A stretch of 44,880 nucleotides of DNA from Bacteroidales bacterium (GTDB lineage: Bacteria > Bacteroidota > Bacteroidia > Bacteroidales > UBA932). Within the stretch, counting starts at the first letter, position 1, and every line of letters starts with the position of its first letter. The notes below the pieces were generated by a model, which was not told where the DNA came from, did not search any database, and was given only the letters and a program-made list of their open reading frames with translations. The stretch is taken from the NCBI GenBank assembly GCA_016281015.1, contig JAEEHS010000040.1, positions 1 through 44,880 on the forward strand. The letters are read 5' to 3'. This document shows, in pieces, positions 1-8,094 of this stretch. The position numbers and the translations under genes are program-made.

Positions 1-1495
1 CCAATTCAGAGCAGTTCTTGAAGGCCATTGCACCTATCGAGGTTATACCGCTTCCGCCGGTAAATTTAGTCAGCGCTATACATCCTTCGAAGCATGATAT
101 GCCCAGAGATGTCACTGTTGCGGGAATCGCAATCTCGGCCAGTGCAGAGCAATTCTTGAAGATATTGGAATTGATTACCCCAAGAGACGTGTCTCCGAAG
201 CCATCCACGGAAGCCAGAGACGTGCAGTCCTGGAATGCAGCGGAGGAGATCGCTTGAACTGTCGATGGCATCGTCAGGGATGTAAGAGACGCGCAACCTT
301 TGAAGCTCTGTGCAAAGATGTGCGTAAGGCCTGAGGGCAGAACTACTCCGTCAAGGGAAGAACAATCCGCAAATGAAGAATTTGATATATGCGTAATATT
401 GTCAGGAATCTTGACGGAAGTAAGGTTTGTGCAGCCCTTGAACAGTACCGGAAGCTGATAGCGATTACTCTGGTTACTGTTGGTGAGTCCGGTAAAGTAT
501 TTGAGTTCGTCAAAGGTATCAATCACGGTGAGGTCTGCTCCCCAGAGGTCGGTTACGGTATCTCCGGAAGCACCAACTATAGATTCGAAATCATTGTAAG
601 TCACGGCTTCGGCCTCGGCCTTGGAGATTTCACCGTCGCTGTTGGCGTCGAAATGGGCAACAAGGGCGGCCTTTACGTCAGGGTCGGCAAAGGTGATGAT
701 GTCGGGAGAACCGATGTTGCGGATCTGGGAGCGGCCCACGACAAATTCCTTGTCCGTTGACTCTACGCGCGTGGCATCAGCACTGTTGGTATAGGTCAGC
801 GTAATACCTTTTGCGAAAGTCTGCGGCAGGACGGCGAAATAATACGTGCTGCCTTTGACAAAGGTTCCGGTCAGTTCGATGGCCGTCGCCGCATCGCCCG
901 AGACAGTACAGCTGGGCTCGCCGGCGTTGTAGTCAATGGCCAGCGTTCCGGCCAAGGTTTCGGAATCATTACCCGTCAGCGTAACCTTCACGATGTCGGC
1001 ATCCGCTCCCACCGTAAACTTGACCAGCCCCAGGGCATTCTTGAATTGGATTTTTCCTTGATCGGAGAGACCGACGGCGATGTTGAGGTCATCGGCGAAA
1101 CTGCCGGCGACAGCTGTCTGCGCAGCCGGGAGGGGCGTGGTGATCACAGTTCCGTTAATGGAGGCTGCGGCATTGTAGGGATACAGGGCATACCACGGGC
1201 CTTCGGTTGTCAGCGTCGCGCTGAACGAGGCGGAGGCGCCGCTGTCGGAAGTGACCGACTGGGTATTGGCCGTTCCGTCAAAGATGGAGATAGCATCGTC
1301 TGCGAGCCACTCGACTTTGTTACCAGTGGCGAGGATAGTCTTACCAGCAGGATCAAACGTCGCGGTCAAGCATACTTTTCCGGAAGCACTTTCGTTTCCT
1401 GCGATTTCATCCTGCACAGGTGCTTCTTTATTGCAAGCGACAGACAGGAAAAGAACAGATGTCGCAAGGACACAAAGGAAATTCATCTTTTTCAT
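1..1495 (-). CDS. Fimbrillin-like / BspA-type leucine-rich-repeat lipoprotein, partial (C-terminus beyond window)
   Basis: The frame is open from the ATG at 1495 to the window edge (498 codons) with no stop, so the C-terminus is missing. The N-terminus is a lipoprotein signal with lipobox LSVAC (Cys about residue 20). Residues about 30-220 look fimbrillin/Mfa-like, with a WYALYPY segment and an FKNALGLVKF segment typical of the family. An EF-hand-like calcium loop DANSDGEISKAE begins at residue 283. From about residue 350 the protein consists of BspA/LRR_5 repeats (FKGCTNLTSVKIP, FADCSSL, FKGCASL, FQDCTSL, FKNCSAL). BspA-type repeats usually mediate surface binding. It is the last visible gene of the utilization operon, 12 bp after a 46-codon gene. 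Ligand and any link to the sugar are unknown. Confidence 0.88.
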   Translation of the reverse strand, partial: MKKMNFLCVLATSVLFLSVACNKEAPVQDEIAGNESASGKVCLTATFDPAGKTILATGNKVEWLADDAISIFDGTANTQSVTSDSGASASFSATLTTEGPWYALYPYNAAASINGTVITTPLPAAQTAVAGSFADDLNIAVGLSDQGKIQFKNALGLVKFTVGADADIVKVTLTGNDSETLAGTLAIDYNAGEPSCTVSGDAATAIELTGTFVKGSTYYFAVLPQTFAKGITLTYTNSADATRVESTDKEFVVGRSQIRNIGSPDIITFADPDVKAALVAHFDANSDGEISKAEAEAVTYNDFESIVGASGDTVTDLWGADLTVIDTFDELKYFTGLTNSNQSNRYQLPVLFKGCTNLTSVKIPDNITHISNSSFADCSSLDGVVLPSGLTHIFAQSFKGCASLTSLTMPSTVQAISSAAFQDCTSLASVDGFGDTSLGVINSNIFKNCSALAEIAIPATVTSLGISCFEGCIALTKFTGGSGITSIGAMAFKNCSEL

Positions 1496-1507
1496 AAGGC
1501 TTTGCAA

Positions 1508-1648
1508 TTAAAAGGCGAAATCTTCTTCATTGAACGACTCGTTTTCAGAGGTGTTGGAAGGATGACTTTGGCACAATCCACACCAGATTTGGATGGGGAT
1601 GATATTGGCCCCGGGTGCCACGTAAGGCAGTAGTTTTTTGTTTGTCAT
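1508..1648 (-). CDS. Small 46-residue peptide of the PUL-lipoprotein-associated type
   Basis: A short open frame from ATG at 1648 to TAA at 1508 encodes 46 residues. It starts MTNKKLLPYVAPGANIIPI, has two cysteines in WCGLCQS, and ends with an acidic FNEEDFAF tail. Short Bacteroidales genes with a YxxP start, a central Cys/Ser segment and an acidic end often sit just upstream of fimbrillin-like or LRR lipoproteins, and this one has that layout. It lies 19 bp after the sialidase-like gene and 12 bp before the LRR lipoprotein. No clear Shine-Dalgarno sequence is visible, which is usual for the phylum. Function is unknown; it may be a structural peptide or a translational coupling element. Confidence 0.6.
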   Translation of the reverse strand: MTNKKLLPYVAPGANIIPIQIWCGLCQSHPSNTSENESFNEEDFAF

Positions 1649-1667
1649 AATAATATGGTTTTTGATA

Positions 1668-3665
1668 TTAAATATTCCTGAAATCCTTCACTTTAAGGAA
1701 GATGAACTTGTTGGCATCATGCTGGCGGACAGGCAGTCCGCGCTTCTCCGGATATGCCGCCCTAACAACAACGGCAAGGTCGTTCCCGTCCACCACCCAG
1801 TCGGCATACTGGAAACCATGGAAGAAGGGATCGGGGTCCTCCAGCACCACGGCTTTCTTCGTCCATGTCCGGAGGTCGGGACTGGAGATAAGAACCAGTT
1901 GGTTGCGACGGAGCGACAGCTGCAGTCCGTCGGAATAGATGCCCGCATGGGAGAAGGTTCCCTCTGTATGGGGGTTGGTGAGGCTCCAGTAAAGTTTGCT
2001 CTCCTTGTCGTAGCGGACCGTAAACTTCTTGCCGCCGCCGGGCATCTCGACCCAGTCAGTGGCCGGATTGTAGGAGAGCGCATCCGTTCCCGTCACATGC
2101 AGGATCGTGGCATAGTTGCTGGAAGCCGCACTGTTGCTGCGGATCAGGTTCACTACGCTACCGTCCGGTGCCTCAACGGCATTTCCCTCGATCATCGAGG
2201 AAATCCGATCGGTGCCGATATAATAGGAGGTCTGTGAGACCGTACTGGTCACCGTCCAGCTTGCTGCATCCAGGAGATCCGCATCAACGGGTGCGGAGAG
2301 CATGAAGGGCTGTTTGGAGGTGTCATCGTCATTGTAGGTCTCACAGGCACGCCAGACCCTTCCTCCTGAAACGATGCAGGGCACCTGCGCCGTATGATAA
2401 GTCCCGGAAAGAATGAGCCCGGACGAGGCATCCGCAGGGATGGTCCAAGTCTTTCCCCCATCGGTGGATTTGGATACCCGGAAACCATCCCTTCCGGCCG
2501 CCACGCCGAATAGATAGACGGCGTTTTCGAGAACGAACAGATTGGTATAATTCTCAATCAGGTTGACCGCGGAACTGTAGTTGCCGTACCGGGTCCAAGT
2601 ACTTCCATGGTCAGTGGAGCGGTACATGCTGAGTCCTTCTGCCTCCTTGGCACCGGTACAGGCGGCCAGGAGACTTCCGTCCGGAAGTTTTGCAATACAG
2701 ACGTTGGAGATGGTCCCACTGCGAAGGCGGGCCACTTCCGAAATGGTCACGTCGCCGAATTCCTTCTGTCCCGACACGTGGATGACATGGCCGAAGACGA
2801 ATGGGCAATGGGCCGATGCAGCGGGAGCGGGCATGTCAATCCAGGTTCCCGTCGTGTATGAAGGCAGCGTAAACAATTGATAGGTAAGCGTTCCAAGGAC
2901 GAAAGACTTTCCGGTAGCCTCCCATCCGGGGACCGATGCCGCATCGACGGCTATGAGCGGTGTTTCACCGGATCCGAAACGCATCCGCCGGACTCCTTGG
3001 CCATCGACCAGGCCGACGGCGCAGTACAGGTTTCCCCCGACGGCCGCCGGGGCATCCTCCGCAAAGACATATCCGTCATGCTGCGGAAAAGCTGTCTGGC
3101 CGCGTTTGACCGGCCGGACATCCACCAGCGAGCCTTCCACCTCCACTTCATTGCCGGCAAGGCCGGACACACCTTCCTGAGCCCAATGGATCTTCCTGGC
3201 CAGCGGAATGGCCGGAAGCACACCGTCCAGCACCGGGATCTTCACCGGTGCCCCGGCCTTCACGACCTTGGAGAAAATGGAAACAGCCATGACGGATGTA
3301 CCATAGCTGACGTTACAAGTCGCCTCTCCGGCCGATGAGTCGGCGACGAGTTGCCAGCCGGACGGGATGGGAGACGACGGGGCCAGGATATAGACTGGGC
3401 CGTTGATGTCGGCCGTCATCGTCCCGCCGGGATGAGACTCGGATGGACTGACCAGCATTTCGAATCCCTTGAAATAGGGATGCAAGGCACCGCTGAGTAC
3501 GGCATGCTTGTCCGGCATCACGATAGCGCCTTCTTCATAGACGGCACGAGAATACCCGGCTCCGTCCACCGTGATGGTATCCGGTGTCCCGGAGGAATGG
3601 GAACTTTCTTTTCCGCAGGAAAGCAAGAGCGGAATCAGAAGTGTCAGTATCAGGTTCCTTTTCAT
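1668..3665 (-). CDS. Sialidase-type (BNR/Asp-box) surface lipoprotein, putative exo-glycosidase
   Basis: The 665-residue protein has a lipoprotein signal ending LLLSC (Cys 17). Residues about 25-300 form an accessory beta-rich region. A beta-propeller segment follows, with two Asp-boxes: STDHGSTW near residue 350 and STDGGKTW near residue 400. The blade opening SNVCIAKLPDGSLLAA corresponds to the start of sialidase propellers, but the usual FRIP motif is absent. A later RISSMIEGNAVEAPDGS stretch resembles the middle of exo-sialidases. It is co-oriented with and 1 bp from the preceding lipoprotein gene, inside an operon with SusC/SusD and a pyruvate-type aldolase. An enzyme releasing a terminal 2-keto sugar acid (sialic acid or Kdo-like) is the natural inference. 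The exact substrate cannot be read from sequence, and it could be a non-catalytic binding propeller. Confidence 0.75.
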   Translation of the reverse strand: MKRNLILTLLIPLLLSCGKESSHSSGTPDTITVDGAGYSRAVYEEGAIVMPDKHAVLSGALHPYFKGFEMLVSPSESHPGGTMTADINGPVYILAPSSPIPSGWQLVADSSAGEATCNVSYGTSVMAVSIFSKVVKAGAPVKIPVLDGVLPAIPLARKIHWAQEGVSGLAGNEVEVEGSLVDVRPVKRGQTAFPQHDGYVFAEDAPAAVGGNLYCAVGLVDGQGVRRMRFGSGETPLIAVDAASVPGWEATGKSFVLGTLTYQLFTLPSYTTGTWIDMPAPAASAHCPFVFGHVIHVSGQKEFGDVTISEVARLRSGTISNVCIAKLPDGSLLAACTGAKEAEGLSMYRSTDHGSTWTRYGNYSSAVNLIENYTNLFVLENAVYLFGVAAGRDGFRVSKSTDGGKTWTIPADASSGLILSGTYHTAQVPCIVSGGRVWRACETYNDDDTSKQPFMLSAPVDADLLDAASWTVTSTVSQTSYYIGTDRISSMIEGNAVEAPDGSVVNLIRSNSAASSNYATILHVTGTDALSYNPATDWVEMPGGGKKFTVRYDKESKLYWSLTNPHTEGTFSHAGIYSDGLQLSLRRNQLVLISSPDLRTWTKKAVVLEDPDPFFHGFQYADWVVDGNDLAVVVRAAYPEKRGLPVRQHDANKFIFLKVKDFRNI

Positions 3666-3666
3666 A

Positions 3667-5478
3667 TCACTCGACCGTTATGGTAAATTCGCGTAATTCC
3701 GTTTTGTCGCCCACCAACGAGGGACAGGAGGCTTCGAAAACGACCTTGTAGGTGCCGGGTTCCGTGAATGTATAACTCCAGGAAGCCGGTGTCTCTTCGG
3801 ACTCCGCCTGGACCGGGACGGGAGTATCATGTCCCAGGTTTGTCTGCTTCGGTGTAAACAAATTGTTAACGACGCCATAGGCATGTCTTTCCTCGGTACC
3901 GGTCAGCGTAAACGCCGAGAAGAAGCGGAAACAGTTGGTTGTCGCTGCGCCGGAGATGGCGTACCAACTACAATGGTTGGTATCGGATCCGTAGGATGCC
4001 CCTTCAATGAGAACCGGATTGTAATCCGTCAAGGCCTTGCCTGTTGTCACAGTATTGTCTTCCTGGTCCATCAGCACACCGTCGCTGTCCCAGACCTTCA
4101 GTCCCGTAATCCAACTCACGGTGCGGCCTCCCATGTCCGGGAGGGCGCTCCAGAAGAGGGCCAGGCGGAAGGGTTTGCCGCCCGCATAGTCGGAGACAGC
4201 CACCTCTGCCGACTTCTTGAATTTTCCATAGTTCGCCGCCGTCGTAGGGTTGCCGGAGCCGGAGATGGAGGTGTCCAGTTTGAAGTCGTCCGTCATGTCT
4301 GTCCAAGTGGCCTTCAGAATGGCGCTTTCTGTAAGGGTTCCATCATAGTCGGTGGAGACTTTCACCTTGAGGCAGTCGCCCAGCCTTCCGTCGCCGGAGA
4401 TAAGCGCCTGGAGGAAGGACATGAACACCTGGCCGTATTCAATCCGGTCTGCCGTCGCATAAGCATAATCATGGAACTTTTCACCGGACCAGAAACCAAT
4501 CTTCGCGGCGGAGCCCTGGAATTGGAACGTCAGGGGCTCCCCTGCCTTGACTGTCAGCGCGGAAGCGGTGATGTCGAAGGGTTCAGCCTGGACAAAATCG
4601 CTGAGCGCGAAACGCAAGGACTGGCGATAGCTGTGACCGCCGGCAAAGGTGACTGCCGGCAGCGTCATCGTCGCGACCGATCCGTCAATGGCCGTCACCT
4701 CACAGCTGAGGCCGCTCCCATGCGCTCCCGGAAGCACGGTCATCCAGGTGTCTGCCTCTGCGCCGCTTACCAAGACAGGCAGTGTGTCGAATCCGAGAGA
4801 CACTTCCCGGCTTCCGCTGGCAGCCTGCGGCTTGGCCTCTGCGTCATCGATATGGAGCCTGACTTCCGGAGAAGCCAGATCGGTGGATGCCGCGATGAGT
4901 TTCACCATCCGCACAGGGACGCTGACCATCTCCCCATCCTTCATTCCGAGAGACAGATGGACTGTGCTGAGGACAGGATGGAAAGAGAAATTGACTTGTG
5001 CATTCTCGCCGGAAATGCTCACCGGGTCGGCACGGAAGGGCTGCAGGGCGCTCAGGAAAGAGGGATCCCCGGCAGCAGTCTGAACCTGCGCCGAAGGAAC
5101 GGAGAAAGTGATTTCCGGAGTATTCCCGTTAGTTGGCCGGTAGGGATAATAGGCATAATACACGCTCGGCTGCCCATCATACAGGAACATCCGGTCTTCG
5201 CTGACAACTCCGAAAACAGCACGGCTCGCATCATCCCGGCCGACATTCGCAACGTAGGGATAATTGCCCCGGTTGGAGGTACTGCACCAGATACCGATTG
5301 TATCGTCCTGCGTCCAAAAAGCAGAAATGCCCCCCCCATCCGGTAAAAAAGCCGTTTTCGCCGAGAGTTCTTCCGCGCTGAACTGTATCGTCTGCGAACT
5401 CCATGAGGGTAGATGCTGACGCGTACATGCGGCCAGCAGAACCAACACCGACAAGGAGAAGACTGTCTTTTTCATCAT
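3667..5478 (-). CDS. Two-part surface lipoprotein: fimbrillin-like N-terminus, DUF5017-like C-terminus
   Basis: The frame is open from 5574, but the credible start is the ATG at 5478 (or 5475), where MMKKTVFSLSVLVLLAACT gives a lipoprotein signal 1 bp after the upstream stop. This yields about 603 residues. Residues about 25-300 are fimbrillin/Mfa-like (SAFWTQDDTIGIW, YYAYYPY, ITFSVPSAQ). From about residue 320 comes a PKD/Ig-like stretch with KIGFWSGEKFHDYAYATADR, then a jelly-roll-like region, ending in a beta strand GTYKVVFEA. The FWSGE...Y.Y...DRI block is shared with the preceding gene product, so the pair probably arose by duplication of that module. It occupies the SusE/SusF position, suggesting surface glycan binding. 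Domain names are from memory of the families; substrate is unknown. Confidence 0.75.
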   Translation of the reverse strand: MMKKTVFSLSVLVLLAACTRQHLPSWSSQTIQFSAEELSAKTAFLPDGGGISAFWTQDDTIGIWCSTSNRGNYPYVANVGRDDASRAVFGVVSEDRMFLYDGQPSVYYAYYPYRPTNGNTPEITFSVPSAQVQTAAGDPSFLSALQPFRADPVSISGENAQVNFSFHPVLSTVHLSLGMKDGEMVSVPVRMVKLIAASTDLASPEVRLHIDDAEAKPQAASGSREVSLGFDTLPVLVSGAEADTWMTVLPGAHGSGLSCEVTAIDGSVATMTLPAVTFAGGHSYRQSLRFALSDFVQAEPFDITASALTVKAGEPLTFQFQGSAAKIGFWSGEKFHDYAYATADRIEYGQVFMSFLQALISGDGRLGDCLKVKVSTDYDGTLTESAILKATWTDMTDDFKLDTSISGSGNPTTAANYGKFKKSAEVAVSDYAGGKPFRLALFWSALPDMGGRTVSWITGLKVWDSDGVLMDQEDNTVTTGKALTDYNPVLIEGASYGSDTNHCSWYAISGAATTNCFRFFSAFTLTGTEERHAYGVVNNLFTPKQTNLGHDTPVPVQAESEETPASWSYTFTEPGTYKVVFEASCPSLVGDKTELREFTITVE

Positions 5479-5479
5479 A

Positions 5480-6490
5480 CTACTGCCAATCTGCGGGGAC
5501 AGGGCCGGAAATGCTTCCGGTATCCTGAACCACCTTGAGTTTAACTTCACGGACGACCTCTTTCCGTCCGTCAACCCCTGCGTTCACCCCGACGAAAGTG
5601 ACATGGTACTCACCGGGCGAAGCGTAGGTGTAGGAGAATTTCCGCATCTGGGGATCCGCCAGGGTCTTGATGCCCATTCCCTTGTCCCGGCCGAGATTCA
5701 TGTCGCCGGGCCGGACGATGGCTCCTGAGACCGCCCACATGTGCAGGTCGACCGCCGGCTTGAACTGCGAGCGGAAAAGAATCCGTTCCGACGTAGAGGG
5801 CAGCGAGGGCATATTGGCCGAAGGGATGGTCTCGCAGCCATCCCCCAGAATCAGCTGCCACCGCTGGTCAAACATGTCGTACGCCGTATATTCCCCAGCC
5901 GGGGTGTTGCAGAAGAAGGACATCGCGGATATGTTCCATTGGGTCCGACCATTTCCTTTTCCCTCGTTGGCTGCCTGGTCCCAGGGAGCCACATGGTAGT
6001 AGAAGCGGAAATAGACAGGAGTGCCGTCGTCGGGAAGAATCTCACTCATATTCAATTCGCCCGCAGGCACTGTGATGCCGACATTATCCGGCCACTCAAA
6101 TTCAGCGCTGATGTCATGCCAGGTGGCGGCATTCATGGCCTCCAGCGTGTATTTACCGGAAAAATCGGAGGACCAACTGAGAGGAACTCCGGATGGATTG
6201 GGATACCCATCCGTCCCCGAAGAGGTGGTACAGGTAAACCGGAGCCAGGTATCTCCGGCCCCGATACGGTCCTTTTCCTTGTACTGGTAATCACTGCCGG
6301 CCTCGCCGGACCAGAAAGACAGGATGTCCTGCTCCCCGGACAGGGAGAAGTCCACTTTCTGGCCCACCTTCACAGTAGAGGGGGCACTGACTTCGAGCGT
6401 CGGCTGCTTGACGGTATAATCGTCATCGCAAGCGACCACCAGAAGAGAGGCTGCAAAGATATATGTGAAATGCTTTTTCATAACTGTCAT
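5480..6490 (-). CDS. SusE/F-position surface lipoprotein with PKD/DUF5017-like domains
   Basis: This 336-residue lipoprotein has a signal ending LLVVAC followed by DDDY, an acidic run of the kind that serves as a surface-export signal for Bacteroides lipoproteins. An Ig/PKD-like module at about residues 30-110 contains ILSFWSGEAGSDYQYKEKDR. A larger beta-rich module follows (YFRFYYHVAPWDQ, a trait of carbohydrate-binding jelly rolls). The C-terminal strand is PGEYHVTFVGVNAG. The gene begins 3 bp after the SusD stop, and its own stop is 1 bp from the next start, so translation is probably coupled. A glycan-capture role beside SusC/SusD is inferred from position. No catalytic residues were recognised. 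Confidence 0.75.
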   Translation of the reverse strand: MTVMKKHFTYIFAASLLVVACDDDYTVKQPTLEVSAPSTVKVGQKVDFSLSGEQDILSFWSGEAGSDYQYKEKDRIGAGDTWLRFTCTTSSGTDGYPNPSGVPLSWSSDFSGKYTLEAMNAATWHDISAEFEWPDNVGITVPAGELNMSEILPDDGTPVYFRFYYHVAPWDQAANEGKGNGRTQWNISAMSFFCNTPAGEYTAYDMFDQRWQLILGDGCETIPSANMPSLPSTSERILFRSQFKPAVDLHMWAVSGAIVRPGDMNLGRDKGMGIKTLADPQMRKFSYTYASPGEYHVTFVGVNAGVDGRKEVVREVKLKVVQDTGSISGPVPADWQ

Positions 6491-6493
6491 GGT

Positions 6494-8083
6494 TTACCAT
6501 CCGGGATTCTGGACAAGATTCCTGTTGACACCGAGTTCATAGGAGGGAATCGGCCACAGGACATCACGGCTGCAGACATTTCCGTAATACTGCCTTCCTG
6601 CGACATAGTAGGAAGAAGTATAAGCGGAAGGAATCAGCGAACCGACAAACTTCATCCGGCGGTAGAATTCACCCCATCTGACGATGTCGTCCTTTCGGAG
6701 GAGTTCGAATCCGAGTTCCCGGGCGCGCTCGTCCTTGAGGGTCTCCAGCAGCGCCGCACGCCCCTCAACAGGGACATCGACCGACGCGTCCGGGACGGAG
6801 GTGTCCTTCCCATAGCCGCGACGGCGGACCTGGTTCAGACATTCATAGGCGGCAGTCACTTCTTCAGAAGAAGCATTCTCATCGCAAGCGACACCCTCGG
6901 CATACATCAACAGGACGTCCGCATAACGGAGGAGCGGGAAATTGGTCGGAGTGTAAGAGACGCTCTTGGGCATCAGGGTCTCATACTCCCGACGGAACTT
7001 ACCACAGAAGCGGATCCAGATGTTGGTGGTCTGGAGGACTTTCTCGCCTGAGGAAGAATAGGTATAGGGGGCGATGGTCCAGTCTCGCCGCAGATCTTTT
7101 TCTTCAAACAAGTCATAGAAGTACGAACTTGTGCGGATGGTTCCGATGGACACGCCGATCTCATCATGATTGCCGTCCGAATTGGAGAACGAGATGCCAT
7201 TGTTGCGTCCGACCATGCCGGCGGTCGTGGTATAAGTCCCGGTGTTGTTCCCATAAAACTCTACTTCCCAGATGCTTTCCCGGAGGTCGTAGATGTCCTG
7301 CATGTAATTGATGAACACCTGCTCATAAGAGGGATTCAAGGCATGGAAACCGGTATCCATCACCTTCTTGGCATATTCCTTGGCTTTTGCGTACATGCCG
7401 GGCAGGTAACAGGGATAGCCAGCCGCATTCAGGCAAACACGCGCCAGGATGCCCCAGGCCGCCGATTTGCTGAGTCGGCCGCCTCCAGTCAGGGCGGAGG
7501 CATCAGGCAGTCCGGCAACAGCCGTGTCCATGTCAGCGATAATCGCTTGATAGATGTCAGCCTGCGGGGTCTGGGGCAACTGCATGTCGCTGATATTGCC
7601 AGATGCAGGGACGCGGGTCACGTAAGGGATGTTGCCGAAACGAACCGTGAGCATGAAATGGTAGTAGGCCCGCAGGAACACAGCTTCACTGCGTACCCTG
7701 GCGCGGGTCGCGTCATCAAGCGGAGCCTTGTCCATGTTTTCCAAAAGCCGGTTGGCATTGCCGATGCCCTGATAGAAATAGCGCCAGTAACTATTGATCT
7801 TGGCATCGGATGCCACGACCTCATAGTAGCCGACCGTATTGGCATCGCTGCCATAGTATTCATAGCCGATGTCCGCCGACAATCCCATGCGTCCCAGCAT
7901 GTTGTTCCCGTACAACTGACTGGCTCCAAGGGTGCAATAAACACCGCTCAGGGCCTCCAGGACGTCATCCTCGGTGTCGAACGAATCCGCCACCGTCTTT
8001 ACATCCTGAGGATAGGTATCCAGGAAGTTGCAGGCGACCGTCGAAAGCGCCGCAAGCAGAAGTATTCCGATTCTTCTTTTCAT
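6494..8083 (-). CDS. susD: SusD/RagB-family nutrient-binding lipoprotein
   Basis: The 529-residue protein starts with a lipoprotein signal ending LSTVAC (Cys 18) and the characteristic FLDTYPQD opening of mature SusD proteins. It carries the helical TPR-like scaffold of the family (LRAYYHFMLTVRFGNIPYV near residue 130) and the C-terminal RELGFELLRKDDIVRWGEF block. It ends QNPGW, a usual SusD C-terminus. SusD proteins act as a lid on the SusC transporter and bind the incoming glycan at the cell surface. The gene starts 11 bp after the SusC stop. The binding specificity cannot be read from sequence. Confidence 0.95.
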   Translation of the reverse strand: MKRRIGILLLAALSTVACNFLDTYPQDVKTVADSFDTEDDVLEALSGVYCTLGASQLYGNNMLGRMGLSADIGYEYYGSDANTVGYYEVVASDAKINSYWRYFYQGIGNANRLLENMDKAPLDDATRARVRSEAVFLRAYYHFMLTVRFGNIPYVTRVPASGNISDMQLPQTPQADIYQAIIADMDTAVAGLPDASALTGGGRLSKSAAWGILARVCLNAAGYPCYLPGMYAKAKEYAKKVMDTGFHALNPSYEQVFINYMQDIYDLRESIWEVEFYGNNTGTYTTTAGMVGRNNGISFSNSDGNHDEIGVSIGTIRTSSYFYDLFEEKDLRRDWTIAPYTYSSSGEKVLQTTNIWIRFCGKFRREYETLMPKSVSYTPTNFPLLRYADVLLMYAEGVACDENASSEEVTAAYECLNQVRRRGYGKDTSVPDASVDVPVEGRAALLETLKDERARELGFELLRKDDIVRWGEFYRRMKFVGSLIPSAYTSSYYVAGRQYYGNVCSRDVLWPIPSYELGVNRNLVQNPGW

Positions 8084-8094
8084 AACCTTTTCCT

